From contig SCFE01000001.1 in the NCBI GenBank assembly GCA_004352715.1, positions 1,431,638-1,495,637 on the forward strand: DNA of 64,000 bases, written 5' to 3'. Positions 12,401 through 22,989 of the stretch are shown here, piece after piece; position 1 is the first letter of the stretch, and each line of letters begins with the position of its first letter. The stretch is from Hofstenia miamia. Its lineage: Eukaryota; Xenacoelomorpha; Acoela. A program made the translations under genes and the position numbers. The notes under the pieces are model-generated. The model searched no databases. It worked only from the letters and a program-made list of their open reading frames with translations, and had not been told where the DNA came from.

Positions 12401-15400
12401 CGCATTTTTGAATTAGTCACGAAAACTTCATTCTTAGAAATCATATTCTCAAATGTATTCACTTCATTGTCAAAATCTTTAAACTTATTTTCTAATTGCT
12501 TGTTGAACAAATTGTTTTCACTATTTCTACTATGGGAGAGTTGCTTTGACAGTTTACATTTTATATCCTCTAAGTTCCCAATTAAGAATTCGTTTTCATC
12601 TTTTATTTTCAAGATCTCATTATTGCCTTCTTCAATTTTTGAGCATAACAAAAGCTTTCCTTCATACATTTCATTGCGAGCTAAATCCGCTTCAAATTTA
12701 TAACACATGTTCTGTTCCAAAAATGCATTACTATAACTTTCACAATTTAAAACATATTCATCTAACAAAACCATGTTGGTGTTGTTGAAATTCTCTTGGA
12801 GTTTGTTCAGCATTATTTGATCATCTTTTAATTTTGTTTCATTTTTTTCCTTCAAAATTATTTCGTTGAGGTCATGGATTAGTGTTTCTTTACCATCAAG
12901 TTCTGATACATTCCTCAGGAACAATTGCTGTTGTGAATGTAATCTGTCTAAAATTTGTTCTGTTTGTCGCTCACTTTGAAATTTCTCGAATTCAAATTGC
13001 TTATTCACTAATAATGATTTTTCAGTCTGTAAATTTAATTGACAATTTTCCTTTGCCATTTTGTTTAAGTTTCTAATAATTGCTAAATTTTGAATCGATA
13101 AACCCCTTAAATATTGCTCAACTTCTGCAATGCTTTTACACAAAAGAGTGTTCGATTTTCTAAATTTATGTAAAATAATTTTGATGTTTTCAGTTAAAAT
13201 TACTAAGGGCTTTACTTTTTCATGAATTTTAAATATATTCGCCTTAACTTTATCAACTAAATCAATTACCTTATTGCAAAAGAGGCTTACGTTTATATCT
13301 TCTGCTTCGAAAATTAAAGCATATTTTAAATAGAAATTTTCACTTGTTAACTTACAGTTTCTTGAACGCAAATTAGCTTCATTAATTTTTTGTATCGACA
13401 TCAATGCTCTTAGTTGATCATTTTCTTGGTCCAATTCTAGTTTATTTCTGTTGGTTTCTTTAAGTTGTTCATTAATGTGGTTGATTTCAAATTGTGAGTA
13501 ATGAATTGCTATTTTCTGGTGATTGTAAATGGAAAAAATCCATTCAAAAGAAACTTCGTAGTTTCGTATAGTTTTTAACATTTCCCAATTAATTACATTC
13601 TTAGAAGTACTCTCATCACAAAGCGTGACGTTTTCTTGATATAGAACCTCATTTAAATTACTAGCATAATGATATAAATTCAACAGGTAATCAATTTCTT
13701 TTCTTAACATCGTATGCACTTTATTTGTTGAAGGCGTGCTACTATCGTCTGTTTTAACTATTAAATCATTACGCATTCTGTCCACTAGGTTGGAAAGAAT
13801 ATCATTTTCATGATTGGTCAGCTTCTCATTAATTTCAGTAGGTACTTGTTTCTTAGAAACTTTCGCATAGGTATTGGCCGCGGCTTTACTCAATTCATTT
13901 GTAGTTTGAAATAAATATTGATTTTCTCTATCATACGTTTGGTTCAATCTCTCTAATTCTGTTGATTTTTGCCAAAAAATTAAGTGTGCATTTTCTTCAC
14001 TGAGCAAAGATTGTTTTAAGGAAGGAATATGACAATTATGAGCAATACATAACTTAGAATTCAAGTCATCTATTACCATTGACTTTTGCTCTAATTCTAA
14101 TTCAAGCTTGTGGATTTTATCGTCTAAATCATTTTCAGTGATTGCATTTTTCCATAAGCTTGTCTTAGATTCTTCTCTTAACATTTGAATTTTGATATTG
14201 TTTACACTGCATCCCAAATCATTGATATTTCTTAAATAATCAATTTCGTAGTAGAGACTTTGATTCTCCTTTAACAGAACTTGAAGCTCCTGCACTGCAG
14301 AATTGTTTTGTTGCGCAAGATTACTTAATGCATCTGAAAATACAGCTAACTGCATATTTGCAACGCTTAGTTCTTTCTCATACACGGCGTGTTCCCCTTT
14401 TTTATCCTCTAGGATTCCATATAAAACATGGAGCTCATTAATGAATTGCATTGATTTATTGAACATGTCTTCATAGTAGCTAATATAATTTTGAAATATT
14501 AAAAGCATAATTTGTTGCTCATTTTGATTTTTATTGTTGAATTCAAGATTTTTTGATAAAACACATTCATAGTGCTTTGATTCTTCGTTTTCTTTCATCA
14601 TTAAAAAATTCTTGCTTTTCAACTTTTCTAAAATATGATTAAGTTTAATTATTTCACTTTCTTTTATGGCTTCTTTTTCAACTGCATTTTGCTTCTCTTT
14701 GTATTCATGTAATAGTTCACATTTTTGAATTTCACACGTAGCTCTTATTTGTTCAATGATTTTAGCTAAATCTTTGCAGTAACTATCCAACATGTTGTAT
14801 TCAAATAATTTTAATTTATAACGATAATTTGAGCAAATTTTGTTTGAATGTAATTCGGATATATACTGACTACAGAAATCAAGCTGCTCTTTTAAATTGT
14901 AGATATCTACTTTCTGTTGCTCTATAGTATTCAGCATGTGAATCTCTGATCCTTGGGAAGACTGCAGTTGCCCATCTACTAAGGTTAAAACATACCTTAG
15001 ATATAATATGTCATTGTACAATTGTGCTTCCGTGTTTTCTTGTAGGCACTTTTGTAGTGAAATTTGATGTTCTTGCTTTTCTAAGTAACATAATATTGTT
15101 TTTGTTTTCTCCTGATAAACTGCGTCATTATTAGAAATCATTTTATGAAGTGAGCAAATTTCATGTTTTTGCATGTGATTCAATAGCTCTTGTGATTTCA
15201 GTTCATTAAGCAGAGATTGATTGTCTATTTCCCACAAAGCAGTAGTTTTTTCAAGTTCGTTTTTCATATTGTTTAGCGTAAGTTGATACATTCTAATTTC
15301 AGTATCGTATTTATTCGCCTCGGTCTTCAAATTGGCATTATTTTCGCTTAGACATTCAATATGGTGATAAAATTCATCATAAATGTTATTTACAGTTCCT

Positions 15401-15912
15401 GCAGAATTTATTTTTAATGTATAACAATATTCATTCATGCTTTCAACAAGATTATACCTCTCTAACCTATAATAGTTCTTTTCTTCATTAGAAAAAAATT
15501 TCAATTTAAATAAGTCTTTGTTTTCATTTAATAACAGAGACACTTCTTTCTTCATTTCGTCCATTTCCTGTAACAATATATTTTTGTCGTTTTGCAAAAA
15601 TTGAAGATGGTACTTCAAGTCATTATTTATTTTTTGATTAACTGATGTTAAGCTCTCCATTTTTTCATGGTATTGACATAATGTAGTGAAGAATCTTTCA
15701 TTCAGAAATTGCAAGTCTTTTTCTTGAATAATTAGATTTTCTAAAATTGCATAAGAAAACATACTCATATTATCATGACAAACTTTGAAAATGAAAAAAA
15801 TTTGCAATTTATCAAGTGAATTTGTAAGCTTAAGGATAAAATACAAAAATTGACAAACTGATGAGACGTGATTTATTAATGTGAACCCAACATTTTTCAA
15901 GTGAAATTTCAT
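6481..15912 (-). CDS. Giant coiled-coil exon (about 3,100 residues), probable 3' part of a large gene
   Basis: An uninterrupted 3,143-codon frame runs from 15912 down to a TAG at 6481-6483. The encoded sequence is rich in Leu, Ile, Asn, Lys, Glu and Gln, with continuous heptad-like spacing of hydrophobics and unusually many Cys, Tyr, Phe and His. No globular domain, transmembrane run or catalytic motif was seen. The first 40-50 residues are less coil-like and partly pyrimidine-tract-like, so the true exon start is probably inside: AG acceptors at 15784/15783 or 15765/15764 are candidates. The latter (exon from 15763) restores phase with the upstream exon ending at 20701. At the 3' end CAG|GTCAGTTAG forms a good donor in phase 0 after residue 3141, so the protein either stops two codons later or is spliced onward. 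Orientation and composition match the exons at 20-38 kb, so it is likely one gene, but a separate intronless gene is possible. Family not recognised; a structural scaffold role is inferred only. Confidence 0.85.
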   Translation of the reverse strand: MKFHLKNVGFTLINHVSSVCQFLYFILKLTNSLDKLQIFFIFKVCHDNMSMFSYAILENLIIQEKDLQFLNERFFTTLCQYHEKMESLTSVNQKINNDLKYHLQFLQNDKNILLQEMDEMKKEVSLLLNENKDLFKLKFFSNEEKNYYRLERYNLVESMNEYCYTLKINSAGTVNNIYDEFYHHIECLSENNANLKTEANKYDTEIRMYQLTLNNMKNELEKTTALWEIDNQSLLNELKSQELLNHMQKHEICSLHKMISNNDAVYQEKTKTILCYLEKQEHQISLQKCLQENTEAQLYNDILYLRYVLTLVDGQLQSSQGSEIHMLNTIEQQKVDIYNLKEQLDFCSQYISELHSNKICSNYRYKLKLFEYNMLDSYCKDLAKIIEQIRATCEIQKCELLHEYKEKQNAVEKEAIKESEIIKLNHILEKLKSKNFLMMKENEESKHYECVLSKNLEFNNKNQNEQQIMLLIFQNYISYYEDMFNKSMQFINELHVLYGILEDKKGEHAVYEKELSVANMQLAVFSDALSNLAQQNNSAVQELQVLLKENQSLYYEIDYLRNINDLGCSVNNIKIQMLREESKTSLWKNAITENDLDDKIHKLELELEQKSMVIDDLNSKLCIAHNCHIPSLKQSLLSEENAHLIFWQKSTELERLNQTYDRENQYLFQTTNELSKAAANTYAKVSKKQVPTEINEKLTNHENDILSNLVDRMRNDLIVKTDDSSTPSTNKVHTMLRKEIDYLLNLYHYASNLNEVLYQENVTLCDESTSKNVINWEMLKTIRNYEVSFEWIFSIYNHQKIAIHYSQFEINHINEQLKETNRNKLELDQENDQLRALMSIQKINEANLRSRNCKLTSENFYLKYALIFEAEDINVSLFCNKVIDLVDKVKANIFKIHEKVKPLVILTENIKIILHKFRKSNTLLCKSIAEVEQYLRGLSIQNLAIIRNLNKMAKENCQLNLQTEKSLLVNKQFEFEKFQSERQTEQILDRLHSQQQLFLRNVSELDGKETLIHDLNEIILKEKNETKLKDDQIMLNKLQENFNNTNMVLLDEYVLNCESYSNAFLEQNMCYKFEADLARNEMYEGKLLLCSKIEEGNNEILKIKDENEFLIGNLEDIKCKLSKQLSHSRNSENNLFNKQLENKFKDFDNEVNTFENMISKNEVFVTNSKMRNLTEIIDSLINEADNKNSKTLFLESECEFYQIERTIEAKNYACITNEWALDFYQSSFENDLVTKKFKYFQCHFSKFLQHTIKEMSNLIKTFNSDNRWCILSTTLQAASLQEMSLCVSKLNDKFYYCKKLFVMCMKYLKTMLHKLIISGSEYNSKYECALIFLKNFSEQNKSHFKNSKDIISNYSKVLELNTYEIRNNLYQQRELEKFSKKLMFENELLRNENGDLKVVINKSLNTISNLEFENLDIQGANKEYCEKIQELQIAMYTNELKHFLLNECHQKDLTDLNGTLFKKEEFKQKYINCKKELNYTKGMCYYLYEQYKNIYFHYINIEMFQNKTEEELELLKKEQMHYRISINEHTMYCYFLEENIIKIQEDAKFQLDKTNIKDSNKNEFKEEYVKETVETHILCEKRENAYKVQLTKKQLELDALKNGIEEYKKVIEQLEEQNSIANIAIESEFNNKNKLQTTTKPERELCRNILNELYSEITESKVLRIQIEESVNIIIMLNAILCSLISWIENTACLLQTVKITSKENHELNSVCFVEIIAILRSYCNSSNSANVIHKEIIVNKNNEIAYLLFDIEQEVGKNRNLEFLLLNDKNEFYATQQKLYCLNERNWQYLAVAYFLLRDINYLNSEVLSLMKLNIFNTMQFKLVKRENEYLQSNLLKLQQQSFLNEGEILRLKMEIECLSMNFDFYQKSNEENIFYICQLEEILQSCHLNNKEEQEKLVLFSLKVDSLEIQLQQKEEIIEELNIFITDIKENYTQQVQYHKHLQSENEQHLIDKSNCKMVMIEQSKCLLHYLELNNYLFFTIDLEQESTIISSLIHAKKLSALRFKDNEHYFEQCIRNLSKEAYSLTLQNHIIYIIEQNISKECEILIMNDIIVQKYVENEHLKSIVYNQKYQVYKTYESLNQLKYKCYYENITVEFSPLETNFTNIKMMFLNIKNVYETLKRQQTIICFIKQFVYSIGTQLCYHYCNIDYIKFSVFKIVILVQKYQSLLNLLMKNYLQFLIIENSGNENFKTVNENKQLLMKNNNKLLMLHFKQSELMVQNTNLERDNKYLVWVARNSMNVLDHKLALDNCLKADIAIQETYIQDILGNITIINAKFNRCLHAIANNFNMCFITKCYIMKLEEYSQYILKLLINQCKSSIQKDETKFFLLEKENLSKLIVEDTENYIINNKYNNILKETYLKQFLNLFLLNIFNNDLTKDASLITLNDKVAFYQNKEMETELYIGVKLSEISEMKLGVAKMESSLQMHEFMNQELQMQNKVLHLKASYFNSVGSNSFEAIEIEKNELENTLCFTQNMLIKLLAKHYKFNIECINKNFATIDFQDEISNSQLVNCVMICKYQEMLQSIKKHFEQYSVYFQHVNSIFAQVKQIFHFAKNSKHLIFEAMHSVEAMVIDINKVLQDNSALTEKIQIDTINKKQFAELRELERNQFEAELRCQNNAIKNIVFETATYKSAYQSEVQHAAILEEENTNLRKRLLKECNKENNLQVQMNQYIDNILQEKLTNEYYQSFNLVTFKILEKTIMILQNLKSLIVSICKKLELIFKNNEVTRQNLIAFLHNSINNLKCDVKTNLSQIYNEKISIITNFETKILQSKVELSEEIENEQHLLGEYENLKEENHIIKDEFDKYTSDIINNCDKIKATYKNKLISFQSHNMEFKYIISQLEFDISMSQMNQKKSQEDCKKYFLTSKNLIEENSYIKDSFKTFRNSCIYENMKSFQNEYVQMISMTNTDFMIQSMQNMFEKIAMRFFKLQVKLMDISSVKHSGLRGNVLKEVMYKHVKSLLQEITLQKSLIAKLKEQNIQEKKLSLELKHRLELQSKEIIIRDENYYYTRSNQCLRYINDCENYIIHLKKLNSITIEESSYNSFQLKEEIDFKTAQINCLNSKLLFQKRLSNAKFQEFWLNSDTIIKEISDIKEKNSFQKAVIENLHCEVRKLKVDNDLSNSKLQTTEEQIFILQVS

Positions 15913-15989
15913 GATTGAACTAATGTCAGATGATGTCCAAATGTTGCAATTTTCGAATCTTGTTATTTTCTTGTTTAAAAGACAAAGTT

Positions 15990-18900
15990 ATTTGATTAAA
16001 ATGAGAAATTAAAAATATTTCATACTAAATTACTACTTATGAAATTGTGCATACACTGCATCACTTTTATTGATACTGCACAATAATTTAACTTGGAGTG
16101 TTCTCCTAGATAATTTTCAAGGATTGCAATCCATTTGAGAAGTGGGAAAATATTTATTTTGGAAAAAGTTTGTATAAATTTGTATGAAATTTAATTTATC
16201 AACAAGTACCATCCAACACCCCAAACCGAAAACAGTAACTTAACAATGCGGGCTGGGTCCCCAATTCTATTTAAAAAGGGAGCTTAGTCCTCTATTCGAG
16301 TACACTCCTGAGATTAATAATATGCTGTTTCTATGATTTAAAGTTCTCTATTGTTGCATTTAACGGTTAAACTAAGTTTAAGGTAATTTTATTACCGCAA
16401 ATACAAGCAGAATAAGATTTTGCGCTCAAATCTAATAGGAATAACCTGATATTTTGTGACTTTTCCACATTTTTGAAGTACTTTTCGTCGGCAAAATATG
16501 GGAGCTATCCTAACTTTACTTATTTAGATTCAACAAATACACACAATAAACTAATTTTGAGGTAACTTTTCACCTCAAAAGAAATCAAATTAAAATTCTT
16601 GTTTAGGATGATTGCTAGTTTGTTATAGTAATATCACGCTTGAAAAACCCTAATGCTTGATTGTATGAAAATTTTATTAATATTCATTTAGCTTGTAACC
16701 AAAAAAAATCATCTATATTGTGAAATTCTAACTCTTTTAGTTTTTGTATGCTATGACTTTTTTGTATATTTTAGTTGCTATGTGAAGAAGACAATTGCGA
16801 AAGAAGCAATATCAAGTATAGGACTCCAGGAATTAGAATTTAATATATATGAAAGGTCACATTGAAATCTTAAATATAGATGAGATTTCTCAATTTTGAA
16901 GAAAATATTGATGTAACAGTGGGTGACTTAGAAATTTTGAATATTCAAAGCTCTACTAGCTACTAGGAAGAGGAAGTGAACTTCAATTTCCAATAAAATA
17001 AACAACCCAGTTGGGAGAGAGAGTCATCTCGGAACATTATTCATACTAATTTTGGTGCACCAAATCATGTACATGTTGTGAAACCATCTTATTCTATAAA
17101 TATATTTATGGAAGAAATCTTAGAGGGCTGCTTTCATTATACAAAATTGTAAACTCGTCCAAATTTAGTGGCACTTCATTTAGAGGTGCATTGAATTCAT
17201 TGGAAGCAAGTAGATAGACCTGAACTTGAAGCATTTATTTGAGTGTATATAGTAGCATTGAGTTCAAAAGGTACATGATGTCAGCTTAGAAAAACGAGGC
17301 TCGCCAGTCTTTTGGGTTACTATGATAAAGAAATAGATTTTTATAAATAAAGTGAATTTCTAGATCAAGGTGAATGAAATAATAACGATAAATGTAGTCC
17401 AATTCGTTATATATGAGAAACTTTTCGTCAAACATAAATCATTCTCATCTTCATCCTAACCTGACATTCAATGAGTAACTATTAGAATATTACGATGGTG
17501 TTTAAATATATTAGAGTTGAGCTTGGGGCAGGCCGCCTCACAAGCTGCTTGCGGGTTACCATCGGACAATGGTTACTGCTTGAGCAGTTGGGCGGGGTGC
17601 CGTGCGACCGAAATATGACCAAACCATGGAAATCAGTATATAGTTATGTGAGCGTTTACGAAGGTATCAATTTAGTTAATTATAGCAAATATGACGTGAC
17701 TTGCGATTTTCTAGTTGTGGTTGTATAGATATTGATATTTCATTGTATACATTGTTCTTACAAGCAAATTTAATTTTGATGGAAGCTGTAGCAATTAGAC
17801 ATATTCTTTGATTTTGTCAAAATGTTTATGCGAATGAGTATTATAGTAAACTATTGTCTAGTTCAAAATACAAGGTATGTATGGTGAACAGATTAACATC
17901 TTATCCCCTGACTAAATTAAGCGATTTTCTAACCATCAAACCTAATTCCTCTTTCCTTTTCTATTGTATGTTTACTGCAGAAAAACTAATTTAAATATTT
18001 GCGAGGAAATTAAGGGAAAAGTTTTACATTGCGGGTCGAATTTAGCCTGACATTTTATTTGCTAGACCAAATGCATTCAAAACATTGTTTGTGCTCAGCT
18101 AGTCAAGTTTCTTGAAAGTTGAGTCTTGGGGAGGGTAGAGTTTATAAATTTAACATGCCTTAAATTCTTGGATCAAAAGTTTTAATTGTAAAAATATCCT
18201 GCAAATTAATGTTAGATTTTTATGCAAAGCGTCTAAAAATTACTTTTGTTCAAAATCTAAAGAAGAAATTTACAAATTTTCCTATGTAAGAATCTATTTA
18301 TGCAGTTTTAAACTCTTTTAAATTGGAGTATTTTTGTTACATCATAATTCGTTTAACCGAAATTTAATTTAACATAGTTTAACCGTTAATATATACGTAG
18401 TTAGTAAATTTGTGTTTGCATACATTTTTAGGCATGTTTACTTGATTGACAAATATAATCATTTATAATTTAAAACTTACCATGTTGCTGTACATTTTCT
18501 TCACTTAGATTTGAACTAAATACATGTTTATTGCTATGAGTAATTATGTAGTTCCAGTTTGTCCGCAATGATTAAACACAAAAATATTTTTAAGCTAAAA
18601 AATACATTTGAATACTTTAGCAAGTGAAATCAATACTGAGATTAATAACTAGAATAGTTTTTTTAATCTAAGATTCTATATTAACCCTTATCAGGACGTC
18701 TGTCAAGATGCATATTTTTGAATTGCAACAGCGATGTATCTTGTCAATGGTACTGATTCTTTTGGAGCATTCATATAATTATTTAATCCATACATATATA
18801 CATGTAAGACAAAAGTTAGCAAAATCTTATAATTACAAAATTTATAAATCGCTTTAAAAATGGTGTTGATATGTTTGATAAAAATCTGTTGAAGCCCTAA

Positions 18901-19200
18901 TTTCTCTTATATTTTCGTCTATGTGGTTTGTAATAATACACATATTGTTGTGAAGAAGACTTGAATAAACTGAATAAAATCCATGTTAGAAGAATCTTTT
19001 TGCTTGCTGAGAACCATAATACAGGTAGTCTTCAGTAACCAAACGTCGCTGTAAAGTCTGTTGTCATAGTTTTGATCAGTGTTTTTAGTATGAATCCAGG
19101 CTTCACAATATTGTTTGAGAATCAAAATAATGTAGAGGGTATTCTATATAGATTAACGGTCTTGTTTTGGAAAAAAATGATGTTGTTTGAGTAACTATTA
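15990..19200. other. Intron or intergenic DNA, no gene recognised
   Basis: AT-rich DNA between the giant exon and the next coiled-coil exon. Apart from the GC-rich island near 17.5 kb there is no supported coding sequence. If the coiled-coil exons form a single gene this is intronic. Confidence 0.45.
17519..17622. other. GC-rich island of unknown nature
   Basis: About 100 bp that is strikingly richer in G and C than its surroundings, with the imperfect self-complementary patch GGTTACCATCGGACAATGG and a following GGTTACTGCTTGAGCAGTTGG. It sits inside a 77-codon open frame that resembles no known protein. It looks like a fragment of a dispersed repeat or a small structured RNA, but neither could be assigned. 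Confidence 0.3.
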
Positions 19201-19202
19201 GA

Positions 19203-19295
19203 GCTCGGCGGTTATAAACATTTTGGGAGTCGGTTCTGTATCACACAAAATACCGCAGAATCGGTATGACTATTAAAATCAATAGTATATTTGGC

Positions 19296-19332
<37 letters not shown>

Positions 19333-20245
19333 GNNNNNNNNNNNNNNNNATAAACATTTTGGGAGTCGGTTCTGTATCACACAAAATACCGCAGAATCGG
19401 TATGACTATTAAAATCAATAGTATATTTGGCATTTATACATATATATATATATATATATATATATTAAGATAAAAATTATAGCGGTAGGTAATAATAAAA
19501 AGTAATTAGTAGGCTTAAATTTTTTACCTTAAAATGCAATCTTTCACCTCATTAAATTGACTATATTTGCCTAAAAATTGTAGTTGTAGTATACCATGAC
19601 TATATCAATTAAATGACATTTTTGTATTGCTTTGTAAAATGGAATTTTTTTGTAAATTTGGACTTTATTGCTTAATACAGCCCCATGGTAATTACAAATA
19701 TGAATTGGTTTTATTGAACATTACCTTCTGACAAAAATGGAATTTTCAGCCGGTCCATGGAGCAATGCTTAATAAAACTTTTAAATGTATAAATAGCTTA
19801 TGCAATAAACCTTTCGACCTCGAGCATAAGTTAAAATGATTTTAACTTCATAATTATAAATTGTGTATAGCAAAGAAACAAATGCACCTTAATCCGAATG
19901 GGGACATTTTGTAAATCTGATTTTTTAAGATAAAATCTGTAAATAGCTCGTTTTTGTGAAAGTATTAACAACAACATTTTGTGCGTTAATCAGCCATATA
20001 ATTGTAACTGCATTATTAATAGAATTTTCTTCTTAAGAAATTTCGTCATTTCCCAAACTGCCTCCAACAGAAATGTTCCAAGTTTTCATACAGCAAGCAT
20101 TAACCCGCGGGCTTGCACACAATACGCATAGCCTACTTTTAAATAAAATACCGAATAATGTTTTAGGCAAGAAATACCGCGGTATCGGTATTTTCGATAT
20201 TTTCAAAACGCGGTGTCGGTTTCGATATCGGTATACCGCCGGGGC
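19203..20245. repeat. Possible decayed DNA transposon with CGGCGGT ends
   Basis: The left end (GCTCGGCGGTTATA, 19203) and the inverted right end (CCCGGCGGTATACCG read from 20244) are similar, and both ends carry ACCG/CGGTAT motifs (ATACCGCAGAATCGGTAT near 19250, TACCGCGGTATCGGTATT near 20178). No transposase frame is readable between them. The interval also contains a gap and an assembly duplication, so boundaries are tentative. Confidence 0.3.
19334..19349. other. Assembly gap (16 N) flanked by duplicated sequence
   Basis: The roughly 120 bp before the gap (19214-19333) reappear almost exactly after it (19350-19469), including the (TA)n tract and its flanks. This is the signature of contig ends that overlap but were not merged. 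Confidence 0.85.
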
Positions 20246-20700
20246 ATAGTGGCTATATATATATATATATATCTGTATATTATTGCACATACAAATAATA
20301 AATGTGATATTTATTATATGCTCTGCAAGTTTTCATTTCAATGATCAATTATAAGCATCAGTAGGCATAGTGTATATATTATAATAAATATTTCTACTTA
20401 AGAGAATATATCATTCATAAGTGACTGTTTTGAGATGTTATGTTGATCTAAATATGATGTCAGCAAAGTTTTGACAAAGGTATGACAATGTGTGTTGTTT
20501 CCGACCTCCTGATAAGAGTTAATCTATCTTACAATTTTCGATACTTTTCAGAAAATTATAACTTCATGGATAGCTTTATTCAATTCATTTTCAAAACAGA
20601 AGTGATTACGATTAATCAATTGAAAGTTGCTCAAAAACCATAATTGATCAATTCAGTGTTCATTTTCATTGTAATAATTTCAAATTCAAAAAACACTTAC

Positions 20701-21185
20701 ATTAGCGTGCTAAGCCAAGAAATTTCCAATTTGTGAGTTTCTAATTTGCTATTAGAATCGCTTAATTTTTCCTTAAAGTGGTTTAATTCCATTTCAAATT
20801 CCTGACATTTTAGCTTGCCATCATTAAGTTCCATAATCAAATTACTATGAATTGTCGAAGACTTTCGTGAAATTTGTGTCGGAGAATTTCCCGATCTTTC
20901 ATTATTTGCATAGGCAAAATCTCTAGGATCCTGCTCTTCTAGTGATGTTTTCAATTTATTGATACTATCTTTGTAATCGAGATTTTTTCGTTTGAGTTCC
21001 GCATTTCTCTTTTCAAGATCAGTAATTTTGGAATCATTTTGTTGAAGATTGTTTGCCATTAGAAAGGTATTCTTCTCCAGTGAGCATAGCACTTCTTGTA
21101 GGCTACATATCTGTATATTCCTTTCTTCTATGATGAAACAATCTTCTTTTCTGGTGTTATCTGCTATTTTGAGGGCATCACGGAG
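20701..21185 (-). CDS. Coiled-coil gene, 162-codon exon
   Basis: The exon runs from an acceptor (ATATTTAG|CTCCGT) at 21186/21187 to a strong donor (AT|GTAAGT) at 20700/20699, 485 nt, starting in phase 0 and leaving two bases at its end. It begins LRDALKIADN and contains two coil segments (around ITDLEKRNAELKRK and QEFEMELNHFKEKL) separated by a Ser/Asn-rich linker (RSGNSPTQISRKSS) that might be flexible or phosphorylated. There is no in-frame stop. It is collinear with the 631-codon exon upstream and the giant exon downstream. Family not recognised. Confidence 0.75.
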
Positions 21186-21189
21186 CTAA

Positions 21190-21215
21190 ATATTTATTTC
21201 ATAGAAATTCGATAC

Positions 21216-21253
<38 letters not shown>

Positions 21254-22980
21254 ATAGAATGTCTGTGAAACAAATATCATATCAATAGTAGACCTATTTT
21301 AAGAAAATTGCCCAAGTTTAATTGAGAGAAAATTATTTAATAGATTTCTATTGAGAATCCTTAAATTATATATTTACTCTGAAGAATTTGATCTCGTTGT
21401 AAAACAACTTTCGATGCTTAACAGTTGAATCTAGAGGGCCCACGAAACGAAAAACAAATACATTCCTTCTAATATTGCAGTAAATCACTGCATCAATTGT
21501 ACTCAATTTATGTCAAGAGTTAAGCTCGAAGTTCAAAACGAGTTAGTGCATTTAAAGTTCCTGGCTTTAGTCAAGCAATGACAAATCGACTTTGAAGCAA
21601 CATCATTGGTATCTGTAAAATGACAAACAGCGGACTCTCCACTTTAAGACGCGAACATATTAAATTTTTTTTTCTAACTCATTGATCATGTAGTTTTGCT
21701 GATCTGTCTGGAGTAGGATGCAATGCTAATCTTAGCTCTAATTAACACTGATAACCTCCTGAATATAGCTGCTGCAAAGTTTGGTATATGGATGTCCAAG
21801 TAAATGTTCAATTCTTGGATTTGTGGAATTTGGTTAGAATTTACGGAGCATAACAACTCAATCTCTCTATTGTACGTGTATGTGGAAATAGGAACTTTCA
21901 ATTCTCTTGTATGAGCTCTTAGATTCCGGGAAAAATTCAGGGTGGTAAATTCCATTTGTCATTGATAGGGTTAAGGTTGGAGTTTAATGTTGGCTTAGAG
22001 TTATAATTTTTAGATTTTTTGCAAATCTTGAATTTTCCGCACTTGAATTTACATGCTTTGAAATTTCACCGAATCAAGCTCTCAATACGTAATCAATTTT
22101 AATAAAAGAGTGCTATTCTTTTACTTATCTTCCTTCCTAATGAAGTGTGAACTTTACAATGATTTATGTCATTTTGATTTTATGAAATTTTGCTAAGCAT
22201 TATTACTTGCTAAAAATTATATTGCACAAATTAAATGAAATCAATTCATTAGCATATGTTATTCCCGGTGGGGCCAAGGGCCATAGTCCCCTCCAATGGA
22301 TGACAAATAGAAGTAATTTATTTAAAAACTAGACTTAAATTAAACGTTAAATGAATAAATTATTTGCAAATACTAACCTGTATTGGGTGTATAGTGATTA
22401 ATATAGATACATGATTATTAAGATTTACCGATTTACCAATAATTGACGTTATATTTCTGAGTTTAGCTCCATCAAATCGATACTAATTTATGAAAAATTA
22501 CCCTCAAAATTGGTTTCAAGTTTTAGCTAAAGTGCACTAAACACTTTTAACTTAGACTAATTTGATTAGGAAACACTAATAAATCATTATTAATATATTT
22601 GTGTACATACAAATACGATTTTTATTAAGGAAACTCTGTAATGTTTTTTATTGATTGGCCAGGAAAATTTAAGCAAAATTGATTGAACCCTAAATTTTAG
22701 ACACTCATAATTTGTTAAAAATAAACATATCTAAAGCACATGTTTGTATAAAACATCGCTGCTACTAAAACCGAACAGCGTTCAAGCAAGCCTTAACAGA
22801 CCTCACTGGTCTATTTGCAGGAAACAATATAGTTCAAACTGCGTTACTATCTGAACACTAGGTGTGGGAATAATTTCAAAGTATTTGCAAAAAACGGATT
22901 TTCCATTGAAAAAAGTTAGTATTTTCATGTACTTGAACCTCTAGTCTCCCAAAATTTTAAGAATTGGATGCCACTGATTC
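21190..22980. other. Intron, no gene recognised
   Basis: AT-rich intronic DNA with a (TA)n tract at about 21222-21251. Nothing else is supported. Confidence 0.45.
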
Positions 22981-22989
22981 TGTAATGTA

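Noticed and set aside
6481-15912. Many 60-116 codon open frames on the + strand across the giant exon (for example 10811-11149, 12353-12703)
   Set aside because: They are antisense shadows of the intact - strand coding frame and show no family resemblance of their own.
18919-19125. 68-codon open frame on the - strand
   Set aside because: Considered as an extra coiled-coil exon between 20.7 and 15.9 kb, but it lacks heptads and usable splice phase.
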